Assembly: GCA_946186205.1 (NCBI GenBank) | Contig: CAMHMH010000007.1 | Span: 62,001-126,000 of the forward strand | Origin: an uncultured Fretibacterium sp. | Lineage (GTDB): Bacteria > Synergistota > Synergistia > Synergistales > Aminobacteriaceae | DNA length: 64,000 bases | Direction of reading: 5' to 3' | Shown: piece after piece, positions 17,012 through 26,352 of the stretch | How the letters are laid out: each line of letters starts with the position of its first letter | Numbering within the stretch: the stretch's first letter is position 1 | The notes under the pieces: generated by a model | What the model was told of the DNA's origin: nothing | What the model saw: the letters and a program-made list of their open reading frames with translations, nothing else | Database searches by the model: none | Translations under genes and position numbers: made by a program

Positions 17012-17961
17012 GACTGCTTGCCCTCTTTCGCTGACTGCTGGAATATATCATCAACAACAGACTCAACTTGTCCCATTTGAGTCTTCCATCTCGCATCGTA
17101 GACTCCGAGTCCTGTCTCAACTATGCAGCTTCCGTTCTCGATATTCGGATCTGATTTGAGCTCCAGTTTTTTGACACCGCGAAGAGCTTCATGAAATTTT
17201 GAGTCGAGACTGCCTTCGAGTCTCTTCATGTCGTCGGGTGATACGTAGATCAAAATTTGATTCTTGTCGCTGAGACGTGAAAGCAATTCAGCAAGAACAG
17301 AGTCTATTGTGTCGGGATTCAATTCAACCTGCCTGTAAAGCATTCGCCTTAACATTTCCGTCCAAACGCGAACAAGCCGGGGCTGATTCAGTTTCACGAG
17401 GTCTGCAAAATTTCCCTCTAACTTTTTTCCGAGTGTCTCAATCAATCCTGCAAGCTCTGAAAATTTTTCGGAATATTCCTTCTCAACTTCCGCCCGTGCT
17501 TTCTTGAGTCCTTCCTCATAGCCCGTTATTTGTCCCTCGCTGATTGCCTGCGCGCGTGCTTTCTCTGCGATTCGGTCAGCGTTGTTCTTTGCTTCGGACT
17601 CTAATTGCTTTCTTCGTCTCTCATAGTCTGAACGTATGCCGCCGATTTCCGACTCTAACTTTGCTTTTGCCTCTGACAGTTCAGCGTTTGCTACTTCTGC
17701 ATTGCTCAAGCTGTTTGTGAGTGCCTTAACCTGTGCTGAAAGCTCTTCTATTTCGCGGGCATTAGGAGCGGGAGTCTTCACCTGCACTTTAGGGGGTTCG
17801 GGCTTTTGTGATGACTGAGGCTTGTCGGGCTTCTGTGATTTCGGGGACTCTGGTTTTGTGCCGGACTGCTTGATTTCGGTCTCAAGGATTCCTATCTTCA
17901 CAGCTTGCGGCAAAAGTCGAACTGTCCGCAATACTTTCTGATGTACAAGGCCGTTAGACAA
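17008..17961 (-). CDS. fliH: Flagellar assembly protein FliH
   Basis: Regulates FliI and docks it at the C ring. 317 residues. A basic N-terminus is followed by a Pro/Lys/Ser-rich linker (about 30-70), a long coiled coil (70-180), and a C-terminal domain (about 190-290) similar to the F-ATPase delta/V-ATPase E type. The linker makes it longer than the enterobacterial form (about 235). Overlaps fliG by 8 bp and fliI by 4 bp. Confidence 0.9.
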   Translation of the reverse strand: MSNGLVHQKVLRTVRLLPQAVKIGILETEIKQSGTKPESPKSQKPDKPQSSQKPEPPKVQVKTPAPNAREIEELSAQVKALTNSLSNAEVANAELSEAKAKLESEIGGIRSDYERRRKQLESEAKNNADRIAEKARAQAISEGQITGYEEGLKKARAEVEKEYSEKFSELAGLIETLGKKLEGNFADLVKLNQPRLVRVWTEMLRRMLYRQVELNPDTIDSVLAELLSRLSDKNQILIYVSPDDMKRLEGSLDSKFHEALRGVKKLELKSDPNIENGSCIVETGLGVYDARWKTQMGQVESVVDDIFQQSAKEGKQS

Positions 17962-18988
17962 TCATGTCATCCCCTCCGCCGGATGCTATTACGATTTCGC
18001 CCTGTTCTTCAAGTCCGCGAATGATATTCACAACCTTCTGCTGAGCTTCTTCAACGTCCTTCACACGTACAGGCCCCATGAAGTCCATATCCTCTTGCAA
18101 CATTTCGGCGGCGCGCTTCGACATGTTCTTGAGATACTTTGTCTTGAGGTCTTCAGTTGCACCCTTGAGAGCGAGACTCAGTTCTTTCATGTCAACTTCA
18201 CGCAAGACACGCTGCAATGATCTATCATCGAGTCGCATTGAGTCTTCAAACACGAATAACCGCTTCTTGATTTCCTCTGCAAGTTCGGGGTCGTTCTCCT
18301 CTAAGTACTCCATTATGTTGCGCTCGGTCGCCCGGTCTGTGCTGTTCACAATCGCAACAACCGCATCAATTCCGCCCGCTACGGTGAAGTCCTGACCCAT
18401 TACGGTGCTCAGCTTGCGTTCCAACACTCTCTCAACCTCCCGCAAAACTTCCGGCGTTATCCTGTCCATGTTCGCAATACGTTTCGTTACGTCAGCCTGC
18501 AATACAGGGTTAAGGCCGCTGAGAATCATTGCCGCCTGCGTAGGCTCTAAGTATGAGAGTATTAATGCTATCGTCTGCGGGTGTTCGTTCTGAATGAAGC
18601 CAAGTATCTGGCCTGCGTCTGTGTGTCTCATGAAATCGAAAGGCTTGACCTGCAAACTTGCCGTGATTCTCGCAAGCAGACTCTGCGCTCTCTCCGGGCC
18701 GAGTGCCTTCTCCAATACATCGCGCGCATATTCGACTCCTCCTCTTGCCATGAACTCACGAGCCATTAATATCTCTTGCGCTTCCTTCAGCACTGTGAGT
18801 TTCACATCAGGCGTTACTTTTCTGAGATTTGCTATTTCAAGCGTGATCAGTTCTATCGTAGAGTCATCAAGTTTCTTGTAGACTTCAGGGGCTATATCAC
18901 TCCCAAGAGACACCATCAAGACCGCTATTTTCTCACGGCCTGTGAGTCCTTTGTTGCCTGCATCGGCTTTGTCATTTTTCGGGGGCAT
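17954..18988 (-). CDS. fliG: Flagellar motor switch protein FliG
   Basis: C-ring protein that contacts the MS ring and the stators. 344 residues with all three armadillo-like domains: the N-terminal part (LTGREKIAVLMVSLGSD), the EHPQTIA motif in the middle domain (about 130), and the charged torque helix (ENDPELAEEIKKRLFVFED, then DDRSLQRVLREVD). A strong GAGGAG site lies before the ATG, downstream of a terminator-like hairpin separating it from fliF. Confidence 0.97.
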   Translation of the reverse strand: MPPKNDKADAGNKGLTGREKIAVLMVSLGSDIAPEVYKKLDDSTIELITLEIANLRKVTPDVKLTVLKEAQEILMAREFMARGGVEYARDVLEKALGPERAQSLLARITASLQVKPFDFMRHTDAGQILGFIQNEHPQTIALILSYLEPTQAAMILSGLNPVLQADVTKRIANMDRITPEVLREVERVLERKLSTVMGQDFTVAGGIDAVVAIVNSTDRATERNIMEYLEENDPELAEEIKKRLFVFEDSMRLDDRSLQRVLREVDMKELSLALKGATEDLKTKYLKNMSKRAAEMLQEDMDFMGPVRVKDVEEAQQKVVNIIRGLEEQGEIVIASGGGDDMIV

Positions 18989-19004
18989 CGTCTCATCTCC
19001 TCAG

Positions 19005-19036
19005 AAAAAAATTACTCCCCGCAGAATTTCAGGGAG
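19005..19036 (-). terminator. Terminator-like hairpin between fliF and fliG (possible attenuator)
   Basis: On the minus strand, CTCCCTG (complement of 19030-19036) pairs with GCGGGGAG (complement of 19015-19021) as a 7-bp stem containing one G-U pair, with a loop of about 8 bases. It is followed by TAA and a run of seven T. It sits inside the operon, just upstream of the fliG ribosome-binding site. Confidence 0.6.
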
Positions 19037-19051
19037 CAGATTATTTCACCG

Positions 19052-20629
19052 CTAACTGTCCATTGACAGCCATTCATTGACCAGAGTCGCAATCTCGTCG
19101 GGATGACTCTTCGCGTAGGCTTTGAGCTGTTCTTCAAGCACCGCCATTTCACCCTGAAACGCAAGAAGATCCGGTGAAGTAAGCATCTCCTGAATCGTAG
19201 GCACTTTCTTTCCTTCCGCTTCAATCTCCTCAATCGCAAGACGCGCGCGCTTCATCTTCACCCACGCATAGAGTGAGCCAAGCACAATGAGCAATACTAT
19301 TCCCGCAGCTACAGAACCGTAAATCAATTTCCACATACGCTCCTGCCGAAGCTCTTCAGCCATCGAGTCAGCAAATGCCGTTGAGAATCTCATAGCGCGA
19401 ACCACAAGGCTGTCTCCCCGCTCCTTGCTGAAACCTATCGACGAGGCTATTACTTCCTGCAATGCTTCGAGTCTTTCGTCGTTAATCTCGTTGTACTTGT
19501 CATCAATCAGGACTGAGGCCGATAACCTTCTCACACCGCCGGGGGTTACTATCTGATCTCCTTTTCGCGTCGTGATCTCGTAATTTGTCGTCGAGTCGCT
19601 CTTGTTGTACTCGCTTTGTACCTGCGTTGAGTTTATAGCATAGCCGGGGATGTTCGTTGTTGTTCCGGGGTTGCCGTTTACGGGGTTGCCCTGACCTGTG
19701 TAGCTTTCCTCCTGACGCTGATTGCTTCGGGGGACTCCTGTTCCTGTTTCGGGGTTCGGCGAATATTCCACAAATGAACTTGTCCGCTTGTCAAAGTCAA
19801 GATCTATTCTCACTCTCACAACCGCAGTGCCGGGGCCGTATACCTGCTCAAGCATAATGCGCACTTTGTTTTCTAGTTCGCGCTCGTGCTGGCGTTCTAG
19901 TTCTCGCTGTACAGATGTTACGGAGTTCGTGCCGTCAGGGTTGTACATTATCATGCTGTCCGAAACCATGTCCGACAATATTCGCCCGTTAGTATCAACA
20001 ACAGTTACCGCGTCAGGCTCTAATCCGTCAACAGAATGCGCCACAAGATGAATTATCGATTTCACCTGAGTCGGGCCGATCGTCGCGCCTTGTCTCAGCC
20101 TCAGCAATACCGACGCTGTTGAGGGCTTCTGCTGTTCGAGGAAGAGTCTTTGTTCGGGAATAACTACGCTGACTCTTGCGTTCTCTACCTGCTGCATCTG
20201 TGAAATAGTACGCGCTAATTCTCCCTCTATCGCACGTGTGTATGCTATTCTCTGCTGGAACTCACTCATTCCCATTGCGGAGTCGTCGAAAATCTCAAAT
20301 CCCGTTGTGCCTCCTTTGGGCAGTCCCATCTGTGCAAGTGTCAAGCGAGTCTCATAAACTGCTCCGCCCGGCATTAATATTGCGTTCGCGTTCGGGTCAA
20401 GACGGTATGGAATATTATTCTCCTTCAGGTAATCGACTATTGCCGCCTGGTCTGACACCTCAAGCCCGGCATATAACGGCTCATAGCTTGTGCTGCCGGT
20501 CATGAAGATTAACGCTCCGAGTCCTCCGAGTACGAGAAATATTGCAAGGAATATTGACGCTCTCTGCCAGAGTTTAAGCCCAGCCCAAAATGTGAGGAAT
20601 GAAGCGAACCAGTGTCTTAAACTATCCAT
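19052..20629 (-). CDS. fliF: Flagellar MS-ring protein FliF
   Basis: Forms the membrane ring on which the rod and C ring assemble. 525 residues. The first membrane helix lies at about 24-44, followed by the ring-building motifs (PYRLDPNANAILMPGG, then ARVSVVIPE and VHLVAHSVDGLEPDAVTVVD). A Pro/Asn/Gly-rich loop lies around 280-330, the second membrane helix at about 435-460, and the C-terminal tail binds FliG. Follows fliE after 7 bp. Confidence 0.97.
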   Translation of the reverse strand: MDSLRHWFASFLTFWAGLKLWQRASIFLAIFLVLGGLGALIFMTGSTSYEPLYAGLEVSDQAAIVDYLKENNIPYRLDPNANAILMPGGAVYETRLTLAQMGLPKGGTTGFEIFDDSAMGMSEFQQRIAYTRAIEGELARTISQMQQVENARVSVVIPEQRLFLEQQKPSTASVLLRLRQGATIGPTQVKSIIHLVAHSVDGLEPDAVTVVDTNGRILSDMVSDSMIMYNPDGTNSVTSVQRELERQHERELENKVRIMLEQVYGPGTAVVRVRIDLDFDKRTSSFVEYSPNPETGTGVPRSNQRQEESYTGQGNPVNGNPGTTTNIPGYAINSTQVQSEYNKSDSTTNYEITTRKGDQIVTPGGVRRLSASVLIDDKYNEINDERLEALQEVIASSIGFSKERGDSLVVRAMRFSTAFADSMAEELRQERMWKLIYGSVAAGIVLLIVLGSLYAWVKMKRARLAIEEIEAEGKKVPTIQEMLTSPDLLAFQGEMAVLEEQLKAYAKSHPDEIATLVNEWLSMDS

Positions 20630-20636
20630 TTTCTAT

Positions 20637-20972
20637 TTAGCCGGTGATTCGTGAAAGTGCCTGATATGCGTCAAGGAACTTGTTGCGAATCTCCATCACT
20701 AACCGCAAGGCCGTATCTGCCCTCGACGACGCAAGCACTACTTCTGATATGTCTTCCGTGTCGCCTATCGCTAAATTTCGTATCTTGGTTTCTGCTTCAA
20801 GCTGGAGAGAGTTTACTTTCTTTATAGAGTCTGAAAGCATATCTTCAAATGACACTTGCGGAGTTTCTTTCTTTTCTCGGCTGTCCGTATATGTACTGTA
20901 AACACTTCTTGCGGCTCTTTGTGTTCCGTTTTGTCCGTAAACTTGTGAAAAATCTATTAACAGACGCTCCAT
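20637..20972 (-). CDS. fliE: Flagellar hook-basal body complex protein FliE
   Basis: Junction protein between MS ring and rod. 111 residues, with the conserved C-terminal half: VNSLQLEAETKIRNLAIG, then DISEVVLASSRADTALRLVMEIRNK and LDAYQALSRI. It is the first gene of this operon. The usual upstream neighbours flgB and flgC are absent; instead an intergenic stretch of about 720 bp lies upstream. Confidence 0.95.
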   Translation of the reverse strand: MERLLIDFSQVYGQNGTQRAARSVYSTYTDSREKKETPQVSFEDMLSDSIKKVNSLQLEAETKIRNLAIGDTEDISEVVLASSRADTALRLVMEIRNKFLDAYQALSRITG

Positions 20973-21286
20973 TTATATATAAGCCTCCCGGTCAGATAAT
21001 TTATTTTTTTCGCTCCGTCGATATGCTTCATTTTGTTGTGATTTATTGTGCGGGAAGTCCGTCTGCCGTCATCCTGACATAACACACGGCCATAAATCTT
21101 TTCGCCCCTTATTATTTATCTTACTAATTTTACACCCACAAAGCATTTATTTTTACCGCTCATGAAATTTTAGACTGATAAACTTTTACGCCTGTCAAAT
21201 TCACCGGGCGCAAAGCATTCGTATTATACCTTGAGTTTCATAATGCTGTGTCAGTATCTTAGACATGTGAAAGAAATTTGTGAATA
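20973..21286. other. Intergenic region between the divergent flagellar and envelope operons
   Basis: No gene is visible in this AT-rich stretch. It must hold the fliE promoter. A weak minus-strand candidate is TTGACA (complement of 21195-21200) followed after about 18 bp by TCTAAA. No convincing sigma-28 or sigma-54 element was found by eye. Confidence 0.3.
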
Positions 21287-21576
21287 GCTCCTGAGTCACT
21301 TGGTACTGATTCGACGATTCATTTTTCAGACACTAAAAACGTACCTTCAAGCCTAAAATGTTTTTGCCGATTCGCTCCTGAGTCACACGGGACTGATTCG
21401 GCGATTCATTTTTGGTATGCTCAAAACGTACCTGCAAGCCCAAAATATTTTTGCCGATTCACTCATGACTCACACGGAAGGGATTCGGCGATTCATTTTC
21501 CGTACGCTAAAAACGTACCTTCAAGCCCAAAATCTTTTTGTCGATTCACTCATGAGGCACACGGAAGGGAATCAGC
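21287..21576. repeat. Tandem 87-bp repeat, three full copies and a partial fourth
   Basis: Units start at 21287, 21374, 21461 and 21548, an exact 87-bp period. Each contains a CTCxTGAxTCAC block, GATTCGxCGATTCATTTT, AAACGTACCT and CAAGCC-AAAAT. Because 87 is a multiple of three, copies 2-4 are open in one frame as a 29-residue repeat (LKTYLQAQN...), but copy 1 has a stop and there is no ribosome-binding site. A non-coding role is therefore more likely. Confidence 0.9.
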
Positions 21577-21693
21577 AATTAAAATCCGCAAGCACAAATT
21601 TTTTCATGCCATTATAATTATTGCATCGCATTTTATTCAGGCACAAACAGTTTTGTATGCTGTGTCAAAATTTGAAAGGAGAGATTTTTTCAC

Positions 21694-23292
21694 ATGAAGC
21701 AATCTGCCTTCCCTCTGCTTTTGCTCTTCGCGCTAATAATTTCAGTAGGCACTTCAAACGCTGTTGAGATTCCGCAAAAATATTCGGCGCAGATCTCAGC
21801 GGTTGACTTCTACCCATCGGGCGCAAAATTCACATTCGCTGTCGAACCCCAAGGGACTAACGGAAATTTTACGGCCATAATACCCGGCGCATTCAGGGCG
21901 GACTCGATAAGGCTCGCAAATCCTGAGAGTGTTTACGGAGATATTTACGTCGCGACTTATCCCCGGACAAAATGGATACCGCCGCAAATTGAGCCGCTCT
22001 GGCTTCAGATAAAATCGCAGGAACAAACCGTAAATGACCTCAACGCGAGGAAGCAATCACTTGAACAGACTCTGAACTTTCTGAAAAACGCAAATCCCAA
22101 AAAGGCAACTCCCGGTGAGCTTCTCAACTTCATAAAGGAAGCGCAAAATGTCAGGCTTGAAACTGAGAATGAGCTTTCACGAATCAAAGCAACTCTTTCA
22201 GATGAGCAAGAAAAACTGAGGCTCTTAAACGCTGAACTGAACAGCAAGACTCCAGGCAGCGCAAACAGCTTTATCGTTGTTACGGGGCAGGCAGGAGGGA
22301 CAGTATATCTTGAGGCGTTCACGGAGTCAGCTTCATGGCGGCCGCGCTACACTCTCAACCTTACGACGCTCAACAGCTCCGTAGAAGTCAAAATGTACAT
22401 AAGGGCATCGCAGAAAACGGGACTCGATTACACCGGAAATATGACGCTTCACACAAAGAACCCTGACGAAAGAATAACGACTCCCGAAATTACCCCGCTC
22501 AGAGTCGGCATAAAACCAAAAGAAGAAGTTGTAGCGAAAATGTCAGGCATGAGTCTTTCACGTACAAACAAGCAGTTCAGATCCGCAAGAATGGCAATGA
22601 ATGAAGCAGCTATGTACATGGCCGATGAAGACGCAATGATGGAGGAAGACGAAGCACCTGCTGCGCCGAAAGCCCCGGCAGTGCGTGAGACGTTAGCGGA
22701 CAGGACACTTGATATTGACGGAACACTTGCGGGCGACGGAACAGAACGGGACTTTGAAGTGATAATGAGTGATTTGTACCTCGACAGCAAGATAGAAATC
22801 ACGTTGATTCCCGAACAGAGAAATGACGCATGGATTATCGCGAGCATGGACGAGAAGAATCAGCATTTGATTCCTGGCGAGGCGGAACTGAGAGTCGACA
22901 ATCATTCGTCAGGGAAGATATATCTTGAGGAGTTCGGAAAAGGACAGAGGCGAATCCCCTTCGGCTATGCGAATCAGATCACGGCCAAGAAGGAAGCACT
23001 CATAGAGAAGACTGGAGTCTCATGGTTCAGCGGAGTATTCACAAGCGGGTACAAGCTCGAAATCACGAACGGAATGAAGGAAGACCAGACTATTATTGTG
23101 AAAGACCGTCTGCCAGTTCCTACCGATGAGAAAATCAAACTTGAAGTGAAACGGATTGAGCCAAAAGAGAAATCACGCGACAAAGAGAACCGACTCACGT
23201 GGGAGATCACAGTGCCTGCGGGAGCAACAGTGCCGATAATTGTCGACTACACACTGAGCTACCCGTCAGGCGAGGAGCTGCAATATAAATAA
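21694..23292 (+). CDS. DUF4139 / MuiA-family secreted protein
   Basis: 532 residues. A signal peptide (about 1-23, LLLLFALIISVGTSNA) is followed by the DUF4140-type beta N-domain, a coiled coil at about 105-185, and the DUF4139 beta-rich C-terminal region with the diagnostic 'GGTVYLEAFTESASWRPRYTL'-like block and 'TLHTKNPD'. A Met/Glu-rich acidic linker lies near 300-325. The family includes mucoidy inhibitor A; its biochemical role is unknown. AAAGGAG precedes the ATG. First gene of a long envelope operon; the next gene begins on its last base. Confidence 0.88.
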   Translation: MKQSAFPLLLLFALIISVGTSNAVEIPQKYSAQISAVDFYPSGAKFTFAVEPQGTNGNFTAIIPGAFRADSIRLANPESVYGDIYVATYPRTKWIPPQIEPLWLQIKSQEQTVNDLNARKQSLEQTLNFLKNANPKKATPGELLNFIKEAQNVRLETENELSRIKATLSDEQEKLRLLNAELNSKTPGSANSFIVVTGQAGGTVYLEAFTESASWRPRYTLNLTTLNSSVEVKMYIRASQKTGLDYTGNMTLHTKNPDERITTPEITPLRVGIKPKEEVVAKMSGMSLSRTNKQFRSARMAMNEAAMYMADEDAMMEEDEAPAAPKAPAVRETLADRTLDIDGTLAGDGTERDFEVIMSDLYLDSKIEITLIPEQRNDAWIIASMDEKNQHLIPGEAELRVDNHSSGKIYLEEFGKGQRRIPFGYANQITAKKEALIEKTGVSWFSGVFTSGYKLEITNGMKEDQTIIVKDRLPVPTDEKIKLEVKRIEPKEKSRDKENRLTWEITVPAGATVPIIVDYTLSYPSGEELQYK

Positions 23293-24440
23293 TGGGACAG
23301 AATAACTTTCTCAAGTGGATAACGATACCGCCCGTTGTCGCGATATTCACCATAATGATGGCGCGCGCGATGGGAGTCGGAAGCATTGTAGGAGAAGTAG
23401 ACATAGCGATATGGGGGTTAGTGTGGCTTCTCTTTATCGTTATGAGCATTCTTTACGGACTGTTTATAGTACACGGCTTCAACATCGGCTTAATATCCCT
23501 TCAGGCACTTGCTCAGGGAGTATTGCTCTGCCCTATGTCGATAACGTACGGTGCGAGGATGTTCCAGTGGCTCGGAGTGATAATAGCTGTTTGCGGAGGA
23601 GCAGCCCTTCTTGTTGCGTATCATCAGGAGGAGAACGAGCGCAATAAAGTTATCCCTGTTGAAGTTGAGAACGACGTGAAGAGAATCCCGGCTAATTTTG
23701 CAATAACTGATGACACCGGGGCGATATTGAATCTCACTGAAGACATGCTAGAAATTTTAGGGATAAACCGTATGTCATCTGTTGGGAAAAATATATCTGA
23801 GTGGTTCAGCCCTGTGTCAAAGACAGCGGAGATCAACGGAAAAATCTGGGACATTGAGCGCAAGAGCATCGATGACGGAAAACGATTCTATTTTGAGCTC
23901 AGGCCTAAAGGACTCCCGGTAACAAATGAAGAGAGCCAGAATGAATCCTCCGGGCCGGCTGAGTTCATAGACCCTGACACACAGCTTCACACGTACCGTT
24001 ACGGGATGGCGAGAATCTCTGATGAGCTTTACAGGGCCGGGAGATATAACCATCCTTTGAGCGCGTGCATGATACGCATAGTATTTCCGCAGTTATTGCC
24101 GGATGATGACATGGACAAATACGTTCGTCCTTTCCGTGCGTACTGCGCGAGGGTCATGAAGGACACAAGGCAGTCTGACACCGTGATACAGGCCGGGGAG
24201 TCTCAGATAATGGCGGTGTTCTCTGAATGCCCGTATCAGATGATTGAAAGCATAGTAGAGCGTCTGACATCAATCGTGAATGCGTTGTGCCCGACGTTTG
24301 AAGAATTTCTGCATGTTACAGTGCTGAATGTATTTGAGACATTCGAGGGAGGCACTAACCTTCCTACAGCGCAGGAGCTTGTAGACAAACTTACACAGCA
24401 GATGACCCGCAAATATTCTGCTACAGCATTATCGCAATGA
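23292..24440 (+). CDS. Membrane protein with PAS-like and degenerate GGDEF-like domains
   Basis: 382 residues. Four hydrophobic segments lie in the first 110 residues, then a PAS-like region (about 135-210, AITDDTGAILNLTEDMLEILG). The C-terminal domain (about 225-375) starts like a diguanylate cyclase (DPDTQLHTYRYGMARISDEL). In place of GGDEF it has 'AGESQIMAVF', so cyclic-di-GMP synthesis is unlikely. It may act as a sensor or nucleotide-binding scaffold. Its stop overlaps the next gene (ATGA), placing it in the lipid A/LPS operon. Confidence 0.65.
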   Translation: MGQNNFLKWITIPPVVAIFTIMMARAMGVGSIVGEVDIAIWGLVWLLFIVMSILYGLFIVHGFNIGLISLQALAQGVLLCPMSITYGARMFQWLGVIIAVCGGAALLVAYHQEENERNKVIPVEVENDVKRIPANFAITDDTGAILNLTEDMLEILGINRMSSVGKNISEWFSPVSKTAEINGKIWDIERKSIDDGKRFYFELRPKGLPVTNEESQNESSGPAEFIDPDTQLHTYRYGMARISDELYRAGRYNHPLSACMIRIVFPQLLPDDDMDKYVRPFRAYCARVMKDTRQSDTVIQAGESQIMAVFSECPYQMIESIVERLTSIVNALCPTFEEFLHVTVLNVFETFEGGTNLPTAQELVDKLTQQMTRKYSATALSQ

Positions 24441-25540
24441 GAAGAAGTTTACTGAATAAATTAATACTTGGCGCATGTGCCGGGCCTTTCATGTTCGGGA
24501 TATTAATTTTTGTGCTGATATTCGTTGCGGGAGATTTATTGTTTCAGGCTGCAAAGCTGATCATTGAGCAGGGAGTCTCATTCAGTGTTGTGACTCGTCT
24601 TTTCTTTTACCGACTCCCGGAAGTAATTGTTATGACGATTCCGATGTCCTCGCTTCTATCATCACTCTTGGGAATGTCGACGCTTAACGGAGGCAGCGAG
24701 CTTATAGCGTTAAAGTCGTTGGGGATTCCTTTCACGAGAATCTTGCGGCCTATATTCTTTGCGTCAATTATGATTTCGCTGATAGGTTTCGGACTGAATG
24801 AGACCGTTGTTCCGTTCGGTGCAATTGCGGCTGATAGACTCATGAAATTTGAGATCATGAAGCATCAGGCATCAGTTGTACAAGAGAAAGTGTTCCTTCG
24901 CGACGAGGAGAACGGGAAATTGAAGCGTGTGCTTTATATCGATGAGCTTGACCCGGAGAAGGGACTAATCAGCGGAATAATGATGCATGAATTTGATGAT
25001 GAGGGGAGACTCTCTCATACGTTGAACGCACGTCGCGGGACTTGGCGTGACTCTCAATGGTGGGTTGAGGACGGAAGAATGTATGACGTTGACCGTGAAG
25101 GAGAGATACGGCTTCTGATTCGTTTTGAGCGTCAGAGACTCGCAATCAGGATTTCCCCGGAGCAATTGCAGAACAGCACACGGAGACCGGCGGATATGAG
25201 CGCGCATGAATTATGGAGCTACATAAAGCAGATGGATGAAAGCAGCTCTCAGCTCTCGCAGTTGTGGGTAATGTTCCATCTGAAAGTCGCAGTCCCTTGG
25301 GCTTGTCTGATAATGGCGGTGTTAGGAGCGTCATTCGGTGCTGCAAGGCGGGGGCGTTCAGGTGGCGGCGTTGGTTTCGGAATAAGCGTAGTGATTGTCT
25401 TTGCGTACTATGTTGTTATGTCATTGTGCCGTGCATTTGGTGAGGCTGGCGCGCTTCCTCCGTTCATTGCGGGGTGGGGTCCTAACCTCGTGTTTCTCGT
25501 TGCAGCTCTGTACTTTGCGCGGAGGGTCGATACTGTTTGA
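24437..25540 (+). CDS. lptF/lptG: LptF/LptG-family LPS export permease
   Basis: Inner-membrane component of the LptB2FG complex that extracts lipopolysaccharide. 367 residues with the family's split layout: three membrane helices in the first 120 residues (including the ETVVPFGAIAAD turn), a periplasmic beta-jellyroll (about 130-260, GLISGIMMHEFDDEGRL), and three C-terminal helices. LptF and LptG cannot be told apart here. Only one copy is in the window. Directly coupled to lpxI (TTGA overlap). Confidence 0.9.
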   Translation: MRRSLLNKLILGACAGPFMFGILIFVLIFVAGDLLFQAAKLIIEQGVSFSVVTRLFFYRLPEVIVMTIPMSSLLSSLLGMSTLNGGSELIALKSLGIPFTRILRPIFFASIMISLIGFGLNETVVPFGAIAADRLMKFEIMKHQASVVQEKVFLRDEENGKLKRVLYIDELDPEKGLISGIMMHEFDDEGRLSHTLNARRGTWRDSQWWVEDGRMYDVDREGEIRLLIRFERQRLAIRISPEQLQNSTRRPADMSAHELWSYIKQMDESSSQLSQLWVMFHLKVAVPWACLIMAVLGASFGAARRGRSGGGVGFGISVVIVFAYYVVMSLCRAFGEAGALPPFIAGWGPNLVFLVAALYFARRVDTV

Positions 25541-26352
25541 GCATAGCACTTATAGCCGGAAGAGGAGTCCTGCCTGTCGAGATTGCCCGGAGACTTTCGG
25601 CCATTCAGAAGCCGGGATTGATTCTGACTCTCGGCGGTGAAATCGAATCGCTCAGGCCGTTTTCAGGTAAGCTCATAGAGATGAGGACTCCCAATCTTGG
25701 CCGGGCTGTCCGTGAAATGAAGTCTTACGGAGCAGACAAAGTAATCATGGCCGGGACAGTCGCAAAAAAATTCATATACTGCCTTCCGTTACTGTTTGAT
25801 TCTCTGAGCCGTTCTGTTCTTCGCAGGAGTCTTCATGATGATCATTCATTGCTTGGTGAGATTGTGAAGTCCTGCGAGGAAGCCGGAATATCTGTTATCC
25901 CTTACTGGCAGATACTCCCGGAGTTTATAGCATTACCCGGAAGATTATCATCACGCTCACCGTCAGCAAAAGAAATTTCCGACATCAATTATGCACGCGA
26001 CATACTGAGAGTCATACTGCCTTGTTCATTCGGTCAGGGCGTATGCGTTGCTGATGGATCTGTTGTTGCTGTCGAGGCGATGGAGGGAACAGACAAAATG
26101 ATTCAGAGGGCTGGCGAAATCTCCGGGCGCGGCGTTGTCGTGAAGATGATGAAAGAGAACCAAGACATGAGGTATGACTTGCCTACAGTCGGAACGGTTA
26201 CGCTTGGGACTATGCACATGGCCGGGCTTACGTGCCTTGCTGTTGAAGCGAGTAAGACATTAATACTTGAGCCGGATAAATTTTTTGCGCTCGCAGATAA
26301 ATATAACATTGCTGTTTGGGGAATAGACAATGCAGAAGAAATTTCATGTTGA
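25537..26352 (+). CDS. lpxI: UDP-2,3-diacylglucosamine pyrophosphatase LpxI
   Basis: Converts UDP-2,3-diacyl-GlcN to lipid X, the step before LpxB, by a mechanism unrelated to LpxH. 271 residues of the DUF1009/LpxI family: IALIAGRGVLPVEIAR at the start, the 'GADKVIMAGTVAK' block at about 66-78, and the C-terminal 'GRGVVVKMMKENQDMRYDLPTVG' plus 'THMAGLTCLAVEA'-type region. The start is TTG overlapping the upstream stop, with GGAGGG about 10 bases before it. It supports a diderm host with LPS. Confidence 0.93.
   Translation: MSIALIAGRGVLPVEIARRLSAIQKPGLILTLGGEIESLRPFSGKLIEMRTPNLGRAVREMKSYGADKVIMAGTVAKKFIYCLPLLFDSLSRSVLRRSLHDDHSLLGEIVKSCEEAGISVIPYWQILPEFIALPGRLSSRSPSAKEISDINYARDILRVILPCSFGQGVCVADGSVVAVEAMEGTDKMIQRAGEISGRGVVVKMMKENQDMRYDLPTVGTVTLGTMHMAGLTCLAVEASKTLILEPDKFFALADKYNIAVWGIDNAEEISC

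Noticed and set aside
21287-21576. CRISPR array
   Set aside because: The units are contiguous 87-bp copies without unique spacers, and no cas genes are present.
21417-21617. A real 66-codon gene made of the 87-bp repeat
   Set aside because: No ribosome-binding site, the preceding unit has a stop in the same frame, and the open frame follows simply from the period being a multiple of three.
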